DNA of 64,000 nt from Virgibacillus dokdonensis (GCF_900166595.1 NZ_LT745763.1:348307-412306), one strand, 5' to 3'; shown: positions 49,593-58,875, counted from the stretch's first letter. Notes: generated by a model not told the origin, from the letters alone. Numbers and translations: made by a program.

Positions 49593-51143
49593 TTATTTCC
49601 AATCTTCCATGTTCCAAATGTTAGTGATCCAATTTTCATAAAATTCCCGTTCATGGGAAACAAGTATTAATGTTCCGGTATATTGTTGTAAAGCTCCCAT
49701 AAGAGCGTCTTTTGTCGCAACATCTAAGTGGTTGGTCGGTTCATCTAAAATTAGCACATTGCTTTTAGCAAGCATTAGCTTGCATAACCTTACTTTTGAT
49801 TGTTCTCCACCGCTAAGAGAGTGCAGCTTTTGAAAAATATGTTCTGAGCGAAGTCCGCAACGCGCTAACGTTTTTCTTATTTCTTTTTGGGTCAAATCAG
49901 GATACGCGTTCCAGACTTCTTCTAAGGCCGTATGTTTTCCGACCGCTGGCATCTCTTGTTCAAAATAAGCTGGTCGTACGCGATCGCCAATGCTTACATT
50001 TCCATTTAGGGGTTGTAGCTTTCCTAGTAATGTCTTTAAAGTGGTCGTTTTTCCTATTCCATTATGACCTGTTAAGGCGATTTTTTCACCACGTTGTAAT
50101 TTTACATTTACATCAGAAAACAAGGCTGTTTCATAACCGATAGTTAAGTCTTTTGTTTCCAGTACGATGTTTGCCGGTTGTGCTGAAACGGAAAAGTTGA
50201 AAATAGGTTTTGGGTTATGGCTTGGCTTTTCCACACGTTCCATTTTGTTTAACTTCTTTTCTCTACTTTTCGCTTGTTTGGCGGTAGAGGCACGCGCTTT
50301 GTTTTTTTGAATATAGGTTTCTAATTTGCTAATTTCTTCTTGTTGTTTTTGATATTCAAGATAAATTTGTCTTCTCCGTAGTTCATATGCTTGAAGAAAT
50401 TGCTCATAATTTCCCGGATATCTTGTTAATTGCTTGTGCTCAAGGTGGTAAATACATTGCACGACTTTGTTCATAAAACCTGTGTCATGTGTAATGAGAA
50501 TAAAAGCATGCGGATACGTTTGTAAATAGGATGTGAGCCATGCAATATGAGCAGTATCTAAGTAGTTTGTCGGCTCATCTAATAATAAAATATCAGGCTC
50601 TTCTAGCAGTAACTTGCCCAACAATAGTTTTGTTCGTTGTCCGCCACTTAATTGACTTACGTCTGTTTCTAGCCCAAGTTGTGAAATTCCAAGTCCTGCC
50701 GCTACTTCTTCTATTTTAGCGGGAATTTGATAGAAGTCATGTTGATCTAATTTTGCTTGAAGTTTGCTATAGTGATGCAATAATTCATCTAGGTTTTCTG
50801 GTTTGGCAGAAGCCATCTTCCCTGTAATAGCTAGCATTTCTTCTTCGGCTAAAAATAAATCTTGAAAAGCTGTTTGTAAAAACTGTCTGATTGATTGACC
50901 GCTATTTAGATGGATATGCTGTTCTAAGCTTCCAACATGGGCTTTAGGGTGCCATTGTACAGTTCCTTCATCTGGGATTATATATGCAGTAAGAATATGA
51001 AACAGGGTTGATTTCCCAGCTCCGTTAGGTCCAACAAGCCCAATATGCTCTCCTTTTAGTAATCGAAAAGATATATCTTTTAATACGGTTTTGTCACCAT
51101 AACTATGGGTTAGGTTTTGCACGTCTAATAAACTCATGATCAT
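49593..51143 (-). CDS. ABC-F family ATPase
   Basis: This 516-aa cytoplasmic protein has two ABC domains and no membrane part. Domain 1: Walker A GPNGAGKSTL near residue 40, signature LSGGQRTKLLLG, Walker B ILLLDEPTNYLD. Between them lies a charged linker (YQKQQEEISKLETYIQKNKA) of about 80 residues that would enter the ribosome E/P site. Domain 2: Walker A GHNGIGKTTTLK, signature LSGGEQSKVRLC, ILDEPTNHLD. It works on ribosomes, for translation quality or ribosome protection against antibiotics. A leader peptide and terminator upstream suggest antibiotic-responsive attenuation. Confidence 0.92.
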   Translation of the reverse strand: MIMSLLDVQNLTHSYGDKTVLKDISFRLLKGEHIGLVGPNGAGKSTLFHILTAYIIPDEGTVQWHPKAHVGSLEQHIHLNSGQSIRQFLQTAFQDLFLAEEEMLAITGKMASAKPENLDELLHHYSKLQAKLDQHDFYQIPAKIEEVAAGLGISQLGLETDVSQLSGGQRTKLLLGKLLLEEPDILLLDEPTNYLDTAHIAWLTSYLQTYPHAFILITHDTGFMNKVVQCIYHLEHKQLTRYPGNYEQFLQAYELRRRQIYLEYQKQQEEISKLETYIQKNKARASTAKQAKSREKKLNKMERVEKPSHNPKPIFNFSVSAQPANIVLETKDLTIGYETALFSDVNVKLQRGEKIALTGHNGIGKTTTLKTLLGKLQPLNGNVSIGDRVRPAYFEQEMPAVGKHTALEEVWNAYPDLTQKEIRKTLARCGLRSEHIFQKLHSLSGGEQSKVRLCKLMLAKSNVLILDEPTNHLDVATKDALMGALQQYTGTLILVSHEREFYENWITNIWNMEDWK

Positions 51144-51262
51144 TTCTCCTTTTTGCTAATAGTTATCAAATAAATTGCTTGCAAGTACAAGGAGATAATA
51201 CGCGAACGAAATGGATGATAAGAAGCTCCATTAGAGCACGTGCTTATGCTATTTATAGCATA

Positions 51263-51292
51263 TAAAAAAGCAGAGCGCACGGCCCTGCTCAA
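51263..51292 (-). terminator. Attenuator terminator in the ABC-F leader
   Basis: On the minus strand AGCAGGGC pairs with GCTCTGCT around CGTGC, followed by TTTTTT. It lies 120 bp before the ABC-F start, inside the transcript leader. Confidence 0.8.
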
Positions 51293-51410
51293 AACTGATG
51301 AAATGAGTATATACGTATCTTTCATCATATTATATAATGAGTTCAGGTAATTATCCGCTGCTTGTAACTTGCAAGGCTTGTTTTGAAAAAAGGGCATACT
51401 TCTCCCGTCG

Positions 51411-51449
51411 TTAAGCACAAGCAATTTGAAGCACAGCAGATAATAACAT
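51411..51449 (-). CDS. 12-aa leader peptide of the ABC-F gene
   Basis: On the minus strand AAAGGAGTG is followed after 10 bp by ATG (51449) and the reading MLLSAVLQIACA, then TAA. The open frame is short, has its own ribosome binding site and is followed by a terminator (51263) and the ABC-F gene. This is the layout of ribosome-mediated attenuators for antibiotic-resistance ABC-F genes. Confidence 0.62.
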   Translation of the reverse strand: MLLSAVLQIACA

Positions 51450-51598
51450 AGATAACCTTCACTCCTTTGATTTGAAATTTAAAAATTGTACTATTAATAT
51501 AGCACACTGTTATTAAATAATGCAACGATTCTTAAAATCCTTATGTGTCATTTTTGATGGTGAACCAAACTGTACTAATGGAGCGCATGCAAATTTTT

Positions 51599-51691
51599 TA
51601 CTATTAGGTACTTATAAGAGTATAAAGGTTTATAGTAGAAGAAAAATAAAGGCTTTCGCCATAAGACTTGGCGACGAGTAAGTTTTTCTAA
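51599..51691 (+). repeat. Dispersed repeat family A copy
   Basis: From ACTATTAGGTACTTATAAG through GTTTATAGTAGAAGAAAAA to CTTTCGCCATAAGACTTGGC and TTTTTCTAA. It lies between the divergent ABC-F and DUF1648 genes. Confidence 0.82.
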
Positions 51692-51746
51692 CATATTTAG
51701 TGCTAAGTGAAACTATTATAAGAAATGCGGAAAGGAGGGAGAAGTG

Positions 51747-52253
51747 ATGAAAAATTCTTCCAAGCGACCACAAATGAAAATTCCTAAGACAAGAGGAGAG
51801 CGAATTTGGAATGCTATTGGTTATACGATTTTTTTAGGAACAATCATCTTTGTTATATGGGTATGGAAATATATACCAAATGAAGTACCAGCTCATTTTA
51901 ATAGCGCTGGTGAAATCACACGATGGGGTTCAAAGTGGGAATTGCTTATTATACTTATACCTGGTATTTTTACTGCGACATTTATGGGGGTGATGGAGAG
52001 GTACCCTGAATCACATAATTATCCAAAGCGTTTTAATGAAGCAAATGCCAAAGCTTTTTATTTGCATAGTAGAAAAATGATGAATCAATTAAAGAACATT
52101 TGTCTGATTATTTTTTCAATCATTACATTGGAAAGTATTTTTATAGCAATGAACTGGTGGGAAGGTTTAGATGCTTGGATGTTACCACTTCTTATTACAT
52201 TCACTTTTTTCCCGTTAATTTTAAGCTTCATGAAACGAAGGAAAATTAAATAG
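51747..52253 (+). CDS. DUF1648 domain membrane protein
   Basis: This protein of about 168 aa has three hydrophobic segments: IGYTIFLGTIIFVIWVWKYI, LLIILIPGIFTATFMGV, and the C-terminal pair ICLIIFSIITLESIFIAM and MLPLLITFTFFPLILSF. Between the first two lies VPAHFNSAGEITRWGSKW, the DUF1648 motif (P-x-H-[FW]-x3-G). The function is unknown. ATG at 51747 is used, 7 bp after AAAGGAGGG. It is a single gene; a 395-bp gap follows before qoxA, with only the qox promoter recognised. Confidence 0.85.
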   Translation: MKNSSKRPQMKIPKTRGERIWNAIGYTIFLGTIIFVIWVWKYIPNEVPAHFNSAGEITRWGSKWELLIILIPGIFTATFMGVMERYPESHNYPKRFNEANAKAFYLHSRKMMNQLKNICLIIFSIITLESIFIAMNWWEGLDAWMLPLLITFTFFPLILSFMKRRKIK

Positions 52254-52535
52254 TAGTGAAGGATAGCATTCATGTAAACTTTCTAAGTCTAGATCATTCT
52301 AGGCTTATTTTTAATGGTTATTATCTAATCTTGTGACTAGTTAATCGTTTTGTGTTTAAAATTGGCTTTCAGCAATAACGCGTACATTTGTGAATTTATG
52401 ATCAAAATAATCCATTTTGTTGCTTTGAATGACACAATTAATAATAAACGCTATTAATATACGAAAATTATACATTAAATTTTCGTTAATTTGTAACACA
52501 ATTCGTGAACATTTTTTGACAGTTTAAGTATGGGG

Positions 52536-52564
52536 TTGTGCTCAAAAATATGTGGGATTATGAT
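52536..52564 (+). promoter_or_regulatory. Probable promoter of qoxABCD
   Basis: TTGTGC (52536-52541), 17 bp, TATGAT (52559-52564), about 85 bp before qoxA. Sigma-A-type by pattern only. Confidence 0.55.
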
Positions 52565-52648
52565 AATTAAACGGTAATTTGTTTAAAAGCAAAATACTAA
52601 TTCTAAAATATATCACAACAACATGAATCTAGGGGGAGGGGTATCTTT

Positions 52649-53614
52649 ATGAAATTGAAATGGGCCATATTAGGAGCTCTATTCACATTAACAGCAGTAC
52701 TAACTGGCTGTGAACCGTTAACGGTGCTTGATCCAAAAGGTCCACAAGCACAAACGCAAGCAGATGTGATTTGGATCTCTATTGCTATTATGGCATTTAT
52801 CGTTATTACTGTATTTGTAATGCTAGTATATATACTTATCAAATATCGAGGTTCGAAACAAGCCGATTCCTATGAGCCTCCACATATTGAAGGAAATAAA
52901 ATAGTAGAAAGTATTGTAGTAGGAATACCAATTATTATTGTGGCTGTGCTTTCTATTATTTCTGTACAAAGCACGTATGAGGTAGAGGCTAAGCCAGAAG
53001 GGTATGGAGATAAAGAACCATTAGTTGTTTATGCATCCTCTTCTGACTGGAAATGGCATTTCAGCTACCCAGAACAAGATATTGAAACAGTCAACTATCT
53101 TTATGTGCCAACAGATAGACCGCTAGAATTTAAGTTATATTCTTATGGACCAATAACAAGTTTTTGGATTCCGCAACTAGGCGGGCAAAAATATGCGATG
53201 TCAGATATGATTACGACATTACATTTAGCAGCTGATGTTCCTGGTGAATTTATGGGACGTAACTCCAATTTTAGTGGGGAAGGATTTGCTGAGAACACGT
53301 TTAATGTAACGGCAATGCCGCAACAAGAGTTTGATGATTGGGTAAAAGAAGTAAAGCAAACGGCTAAACCACTAACAGAAGAAAAATTCGATGAGTTATT
53401 GGAACCTGGCCATTTAGGACAATTAACATTTACTGGAACTCATCTTGGCTTTATGCCACCACCTAAAGGGCATCATGAGGGTCATGGAGCAGGTGGAGAG
53501 GATCATAGCGAGCATTCATCACATGAGAGCGAAAACGCAGAGCATTCCGAACATGATAATAATAACAATGAGCATGATCATGAATCAGATGAAGCGGCAA
53601 GTCACAACGAGTAA
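52649..53614 (+). CDS. qoxA: Cytochrome aa3 quinol oxidase subunit II
   Basis: This 321-aa lipoprotein has lipobox LTGC near residue 21 and two membrane helices (VIWISIAIMAFIVITVFVML; IVVGIPIIIVAVLSIISV), then the cupredoxin domain facing outside. It lacks the CuA ligands of cytochrome c oxidases, as expected for a quinol oxidase. The tail after residue 270 is unusually His/Glu-rich (HHEGHGAGGEDHSEHSSHES). ATG follows AGGGGGAGGGG. First gene of qoxABCD. Confidence 0.94.
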   Translation: MKLKWAILGALFTLTAVLTGCEPLTVLDPKGPQAQTQADVIWISIAIMAFIVITVFVMLVYILIKYRGSKQADSYEPPHIEGNKIVESIVVGIPIIIVAVLSIISVQSTYEVEAKPEGYGDKEPLVVYASSSDWKWHFSYPEQDIETVNYLYVPTDRPLEFKLYSYGPITSFWIPQLGGQKYAMSDMITTLHLAADVPGEFMGRNSNFSGEGFAENTFNVTAMPQQEFDDWVKEVKQTAKPLTEEKFDELLEPGHLGQLTFTGTHLGFMPPPKGHHEGHGAGGEDHSEHSSHESENAEHSEHDNNNNEHDHESDEAASHNE

Positions 53615-53661
53615 GCATTCCGTCGTTTTACAACAGGATTTTCCAGGAGGGAGAAGAGAGA

Positions 53662-55608
53662 ATGGAGTTTTTTGAACGATTTGCCATACCGCATCCCAGT
53701 CCTGCCATATATGCATCTATGGTTGCTATCGCTTTAACGACCATTGCGGTCGTTGTAGGGTTAACCTATTTTAAAAAATGGGGTTATTTATGGCGCGAGT
53801 GGTTGACAACGGTGGACCATAAGAAAATAGGTATTATGTATATGATTTCTGCATTATTAATGCTATTTCGGGGTGGAGCAGATGCGTTAATGATGCGCGC
53901 ACAAACGGCTGTACCTGAGAATACATTACTTGATGCACAGCACTATAATGAAATTTTTACAACACATGGTGTCGTGATGATTATTTTCATGGCGATGGCG
54001 TTTATTATTGCATTAATGAACTTTGTCATTCCATTGCAAATTGGTGCACGTGATGTAGCATTTCCACGCTTAAATGCACTTAGTTTTTGGCTTTACTTTA
54101 TGGGGGCAATGCTCCTTAATATATCATTCGTTATTGGTGGGTCACCAAGTTCTGGTTGGACATCGTATTTTCCGCTTGCAGGAAATGAACTCAGTCCATC
54201 TGTAGGAACGAATTATTACATGCTTGCACTACAAATTTCGGGATTAGGTACGCTGATAACGGGGATTAATTTTATCGTAACGATTTTAAAAATGCGTGCT
54301 CCAGGTATGACATTAATGAAAATGCCAATGTTTACATGGGCTGGTTTAATTACAAACGTTATTATCGTATTTGCGTTCCCAGTATTAACGGTTGCTTTAG
54401 CAATGGGTACGATGGACCGTTTATTTGCAACTAATTTCTTTACTACGACAGACGGTGGTATGGATATGCTTTGGGCCAACCTGTTTTGGGTTTGGGGCCA
54501 TCCAGAAGTATACATTTTAATACTACCTGCATTTGGTATATACAGTGAAATTATTCCAACGTTCGCTCGCAGGAATTTATATGGCTACACAACGATGGTT
54601 GTTTCCATGGTTGTTATATCTTTATTGTCCTTTGTCGTTTGGGTACACCACTTCTTTACGATGGGGCAAGGTGCGCTTGTAAATAGTATCTTCTCTATTA
54701 CAACGATGGCGATTGCCGTACCGACAGGAATAAAAATATTTAACTGGCTGTTTACGATGTGGAAAGGGAAAATCCAGTTTACTGTTCCGATGCTGTATTC
54801 GTTAGGTTTTATTCCAATCTTTACGATTGGTGGGGTGACAGGAGTTATGCTAGGTATGGCTTCTGCGGATTATCAATATCATAATACGATGTTCTTAGTA
54901 GCCCACTTCCACTTAGTTATTATTCCAGGTGTCGTATTTGCTATGATCGCTGGTTTAACGTACTGGTGGCCGAAAATGTTTGGCTTTATGCTAAACGAAC
55001 GAATTGGTAAATGGGGCTTCTGGTTTGTTGCTGGAGGTACAGTTCTAGCATTCTTCCCAATGTTTATCTCTGGTTTAGATGGGCAAGCACGTCGTATGTA
55101 TACCTACTCGGAGGGAACAGGCTTTGGAATTTGGAATATGCTTTCCTTTGTGGGCGCCATCGGTTTAGCGATCGGTTTTGCGCTGCTTGTATACAATATC
55201 TACTATAGTACGAGATATGCGTCTAGGGACATTGGAGACGATCCATGGAATGCGCGTTCTTTAGAATGGGCAACACATAATCCAGTACCTGAATATAACT
55301 TTGCCATTACACCGCAAGTGAATTCTAGTGAGGCGTTCTGGGATGCGAAAAAACGTGGACATAAACTATTTAAAGCTGGCTACAAAGATATTCATATGCC
55401 AAACAATAGTGGTATTCCATTTATTATGAGTGTGTTTTTCTTCATCTTCGGTTTTGCGTTTATCTTTAGTATGTGGATTACGGTTATCGTTTCATTAATT
55501 GCTATTTTAGCTTGTATGACATACCGTTCCTTTGAAAAGGACGATGGTTATCATATTACTGCTGAAGAACTAAAGAAAGCAGAATCGGAATTGCGAGGTG
55601 CTAAATAA
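53662..55608 (+). CDS. qoxB: Cytochrome aa3 quinol oxidase subunit I
   Basis: This 648-aa haem-copper oxidase core has about 14 helices. It contains TTHGVVMIIFMAMAFI (haem a His), WGHPEVYILILPAFGIYSEI near residue 280 (CuB His linked to Tyr), and VWVHHFFTMG (CuB His pair), plus HFHLVIIPG with the haem ligands near 410. It reduces O2 with quinol electrons and pumps protons. It is 47 bp after qoxA, and its stop overlaps the qoxC start. Confidence 0.97.
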   Translation: MEFFERFAIPHPSPAIYASMVAIALTTIAVVVGLTYFKKWGYLWREWLTTVDHKKIGIMYMISALLMLFRGGADALMMRAQTAVPENTLLDAQHYNEIFTTHGVVMIIFMAMAFIIALMNFVIPLQIGARDVAFPRLNALSFWLYFMGAMLLNISFVIGGSPSSGWTSYFPLAGNELSPSVGTNYYMLALQISGLGTLITGINFIVTILKMRAPGMTLMKMPMFTWAGLITNVIIVFAFPVLTVALAMGTMDRLFATNFFTTTDGGMDMLWANLFWVWGHPEVYILILPAFGIYSEIIPTFARRNLYGYTTMVVSMVVISLLSFVVWVHHFFTMGQGALVNSIFSITTMAIAVPTGIKIFNWLFTMWKGKIQFTVPMLYSLGFIPIFTIGGVTGVMLGMASADYQYHNTMFLVAHFHLVIIPGVVFAMIAGLTYWWPKMFGFMLNERIGKWGFWFVAGGTVLAFFPMFISGLDGQARRMYTYSEGTGFGIWNMLSFVGAIGLAIGFALLVYNIYYSTRYASRDIGDDPWNARSLEWATHNPVPEYNFAITPQVNSSEAFWDAKKRGHKLFKAGYKDIHMPNNSGIPFIMSVFFFIFGFAFIFSMWITVIVSLIAILACMTYRSFEKDDGYHITAEELKKAESELRGAK

Positions 55609-56204
55609 TGCAAATAGATAAAACAAAACCACTGGAGTATAGCACAGAGCAAGGACGTTTAAATATTTTAGGCTTTTGGATATTTATTGGCGCTGAAGTG
55701 ATGTTATTTGCTACCCTGTTTGCTTCTTACTTTACATTAGTAGATCGAACAGGAAGCGGTCCTTCAGGATCGGAAATTTTTGAATTAACGCCTGTTTTAA
55801 TTGAAACGTTACTTTTATTAACAAGTAGTTTTACAATTGGTCTTGGCGTGCATGCAATGCGATTAGGTCGTACAAAGGCAATGCTGACCTTTTTCATCAT
55901 CACGTTGGTATTAGGTCTTGCTTTTCTAGGTGTCGAGATTTATGAATTTGTGCATTACGTACATGTTGGTGCAGGTTTACAAACGAGTGCGTTTACTTCT
56001 ATTTTATTAACGACACTAGGGACACATGGACTACACGTAACCTTTGGCCTGTTCTGGGGTGTTATGATCGTTATGCAAGTGATGAAACGTGGGTTAACAC
56101 CAGCAACAGCGAATAAATCATTCATTTTCTCCCTTTATTGGCACTTTTTAGATGTCGTTTGGATTTTCATCTTCAGCTTCATCTACTTGAAAGGAATGAT
56201 GTAA
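55608..56204 (+). CDS. qoxC: Cytochrome aa3 quinol oxidase subunit III
   Basis: This 198-aa protein has five helices: FWIFIGAEVMLFATLFASYF near the start, TSSFTIGLGVHAMRLGRTKA near 75, and SILLTTLGTHGLHVTFGLFW near 130, typical of subunit III. ATG overlaps the qoxB stop (TAATG). It stabilises the oxidase core. Confidence 0.95.
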   Translation: MQIDKTKPLEYSTEQGRLNILGFWIFIGAEVMLFATLFASYFTLVDRTGSGPSGSEIFELTPVLIETLLLLTSSFTIGLGVHAMRLGRTKAMLTFFIITLVLGLAFLGVEIYEFVHYVHVGAGLQTSAFTSILLTTLGTHGLHVTFGLFWGVMIVMQVMKRGLTPATANKSFIFSLYWHFLDVVWIFIFSFIYLKGMM

Positions 56205-56205
56205 A

Positions 56206-56490
56206 ATGAAGGAATTATTTCCAGCTAAACACGTATCGGGTTTTGTGTTCTCGCTCATTCTTACAGGTGTCGCCTTACTTGTTTATTTCATGGATATGTC
56301 ATTTGCTGTAGGGATGACCATCCTTGTCATTACCGCATTTGCCCAAGCAACGTTGCAGTTAGTTGTTTTTATGCACGCTGGGGAATCATCTGATAAAAGA
56401 TCGATTTATATTAGTGTCATATACGGAATTATTATAGCGATAGCTACAGTTTTAGGTACGCTATTAGCAATGATTTGGGGTTATGTATAA
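56206..56490 (+). CDS. qoxD: Cytochrome aa3 quinol oxidase subunit IV
   Basis: This 94-aa protein with three helices starts MKELFPAKHVSGFVFSLILT and has ITAFAQATLQLVVFMHAGES, the subunit IV signature. It lies one base after qoxC. Last gene of the operon; a terminator follows. Confidence 0.94.
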   Translation: MKELFPAKHVSGFVFSLILTGVALLVYFMDMSFAVGMTILVITAFAQATLQLVVFMHAGESSDKRSIYISVIYGIIIAIATVLGTLLAMIWGYV

Positions 56491-56497
56491 AATAGAA

Positions 56498-56531
56498 GAA
56501 GAGCTATCCAGATGTTGGGTAGCTCTTTTTG
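56498..56531. terminator. Terminator of qoxABCD
   Basis: AAGAGCTATCC pairs with GGGTAGCTCTT (one G-U/slip), followed by a T-run. The convergent signal-peptide gene ends 37 bp downstream. Confidence 0.82.
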
Positions 56532-56567
56532 CTCAACATGTATAAAAGTGACTACAGGCTGAATTTT

Positions 56568-56714
56568 CTAGATCTCACTTGTGTTGTCGATGGATGTAGC
56601 TATAGGGACATTTCCAAACCCTGCTAGTTTGTCGTCCTTTTGCACATTATTAGTAAACAAAATGCCACCAATTAGAAGTGCTCCACAAGTAAATGAGACA
56701 ATTAATTTTTTCAT
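56568..56714 (-). CDS. 48-aa secreted peptide precursor, candidate NprX/Phr-type quorum signal
   Basis: On the minus strand ATG (56714) follows GGAGGAATAGT, and 48 codons run to TAG at 56568. Residues 1-22 are an export signal (MKKLIVSFTCGALLIGGILF), then a polar part with QKDDKLAGFGN and VPIATSIDNTSEI at the C-terminus. It starts 19 bp after the stop of the NprR-like gene in the same direction. Short exported precursors in this position are the signals of RRNPP regulators (NprX, PapR, Phr). The mature peptide cannot be fixed from sequence; the C-terminal third is the place to look. Confidence 0.75.
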   Translation of the reverse strand: MKKLIVSFTCGALLIGGILFTNNVQKDDKLAGFGNVPIATSIDNTSEI

Positions 56715-56733
56715 ACTATTCCTCCTTACAATT

Positions 56734-58005
56734 TTAATAATTGATCATAACACTATTAGCTAACTTATAATACTGTGTAGATTTTTTATACTTCCCTATC
56801 TTTTCAAAATGCGATGCTACTAATGTTGCATAAAATATTAAGTATTGATAGAATTTTTTTTGCTTTAAATATGGTAAAAATACATCTTCTAATACTATGG
56901 TAAGTTTGTTCAACTCTCCATTTAGCAAGTGTGTATATACTTGAAGGGTGTAATGATAAAATTTATAGTATTCTTCGTCTTGAGCTAGATGTAGCGCTTC
57001 TCTCCCAAGTTGCAAATATTTTTTCGTTTGTTCGTATTCCTTATTTTGGTAGAAGTTTTTTATTAAACTGGTAATCACTTCTAATTTAATTTTATAATCT
57101 GTATCTGTAGTGTTTAGGGCGATTAAATAGTTTTCAATAGATTGTTTTGAATCTCCAATGCTAAAATAAAACATACCTAGATTAAGATAGGCTAACTGGA
57201 TCACTTCTTTATTGTTGCTTAATTTACCTAGATACAACGCCTGATTATAATTTGTTAATGCAAGTTCATTCATTTTAATTCGTTGGTATGAAATCCCTAG
57301 CAAGATATGACATTGCGCACAACGTACAAAATTGTACTCTTGTTGAAACACGACCATAGCTTTGTTAGCATAATTAATCGTTTCTAATCCATTGGATAAT
57401 TTGCAATATTCAATAGATATCGCATAATGCAAATCAGCAACTTCACTTTCGTTAATATCAGATAATTGAATCGCTTTCTCTGCTTGTTGATAGCAATGTA
57501 AAGATTGTTGAAATTTTTCTTTAAAGGAGTAGTAATTCCCTTTGAATTTATTCCAGTAATATTTATGCGTAGCATTAAATGCGTCGGCCATTTCGTGCAG
57601 TTCATTCATCTTATGTAAAGCACGTTTTAAGTCGCGTAAGACTACATAATAACGAATTTGATGAATTTCAAACATGATGGTTTGGTCGTTGATACTACGA
57701 TTCATTACTTCTTGCAATTCTTCAAATTTAGCTATCATTTCTTGTTTATCATAACGGTCATAGAGGATGTCATACCATTGCTTACATTTTTCTTCTAATT
57801 GTACATCTGGCGTTTCGACAAGCTCAATGTCTAGACGATTGCAGAGCGATTGAATGATTTCTGGATTAGCTTTTGCTTTTTGATTTTCTATTTTTGATAA
57901 ATAGGATAAAGAAACAATACCTGCTGATAATTCTTCTTGTGTCATATTACGTTTCGTTCGCTGCAATTTAATAATAGAACCTATGTCTAACAAATAGATA
58001 GTCAC
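56734..58005 (-). CDS. NprR-like RRNPP quorum-sensing regulator (HTH + TPR)
   Basis: This 423-aa protein has an N-terminal XRE helix-turn-helix (IGSIIKLQRTKRNMTQEELS; SLSYLSKIENQK) in residues 8-65 and a C-terminal array of TPR repeats, for example LTNYNQALYLGKLSNNKEV, NLGMFYFSIGDSKQSIENYL and YEQTKKYLQLGREALHLA. Length and order match NprR (about 423 aa), which binds DNA when occupied by its exported-reimported peptide. ATG at 58005 follows CTAGGAGGTGAC. A 48-aa precursor gene lies directly downstream. Confidence 0.85.
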   Translation of the reverse strand: MTIYLLDIGSIIKLQRTKRNMTQEELSAGIVSLSYLSKIENQKAKANPEIIQSLCNRLDIELVETPDVQLEEKCKQWYDILYDRYDKQEMIAKFEELQEVMNRSINDQTIMFEIHQIRYYVVLRDLKRALHKMNELHEMADAFNATHKYYWNKFKGNYYSFKEKFQQSLHCYQQAEKAIQLSDINESEVADLHYAISIEYCKLSNGLETINYANKAMVVFQQEYNFVRCAQCHILLGISYQRIKMNELALTNYNQALYLGKLSNNKEVIQLAYLNLGMFYFSIGDSKQSIENYLIALNTTDTDYKIKLEVITSLIKNFYQNKEYEQTKKYLQLGREALHLAQDEEYYKFYHYTLQVYTHLLNGELNKLTIVLEDVFLPYLKQKKFYQYLIFYATLVASHFEKIGKYKKSTQYYKLANSVMINY

Positions 58006-58446
58006 CTCCTAGATATGGCTTATATTAACTCCTATTATACTAGTAATTTATAATAATTTGTATTGAGAAAAAAGTGTGATTTTTATAGCGTATATACTTT
58101 AAATAAGGTTTTTTTATACTACATTTTCTTTTATAGGGAAAATGTGGGTTGTTGTTTACATAAATGGGGATTTCATCTGTATTTTTGAGAATGATAGTAC
58201 AAATATATTCGTCCAAAGTTATTTACAAATTTAAAGAAAAGAAGAGAATTATGTCGTTTTTTAAAATGAAAAGATAACTAACTGGGAATGATCACTTATT
58301 TAGATGAAGTCATCTTCGTAAAATAAACGCATTTTCTTATGGAATTATTCGTTATAAATGACCACAAGTATGTGTGAAATATATCTCGAGGAAGATATTA
58401 GGGCTAATTTCTAGTCCAAAAAGAGAAGGTACTCTATTATAAAATA

Positions 58447-58507
58447 ACATGTTAGCGTAGTGATTTTCCGCAGTGGTCACTAGCTACATTTCGCTTACAT
58501 GTTTTTT
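58447..58507 (+). ncRNA. Orphan long stem-loop with T-run
   Basis: ACATGTTAGCG pairs with CGCTTACATGT, and inside it GTAGTGA pairs with TCAC...CTAC, followed by TTTTTT. It is either the 3' end of a small RNA or a terminator with no gene in front. The type is uncertain. Confidence 0.4.
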
Positions 58508-58787
58508 AAAACAAATGTTGCATTAAAAACCAATAAAAGTCTACATAAATAGAGTTCTGGAAATAATGAGGTGATAACTATGTTGAGAAAAACTTGACAC
58601 ATACCTCAAATTTTACTTTACATAAGAATTTATGATATAATTGAATAGTTTTTCTGATATGTGCGAAATATAGTATGATTCAAGAATATATATGCATGAA
58701 GAAAGGCGCCGTCATATGGTAAGTGAAAGCTCAAAAAGTTTCGGGAAAATATTACAAATGCAAGTTGTTCTTATTGCCGCTTAAAGC

Positions 58788-58875
58788 ATAAACAAAACAT
58801 GTTCGGCTTTCTAGTATAAGCAAAACGATGGCGTTTATCGCTAGAAAGACTTGGCGATAGCCAAGCTTTTCTAAT
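58788..58875 (+). repeat. Dispersed repeat family A copy upstream of typA
   Basis: Left end diverged (GCATAAACAAAACATG); right end AAGACTTGGCGATAGCCAAG, CTTTTCTAA. Confidence 0.7.

Noticed and set aside
58717..58785. 22-codon frame upstream of typA as a leader peptide
   Set aside because: The ribosome binding site is weak and no attenuator structure was found between it and typA.
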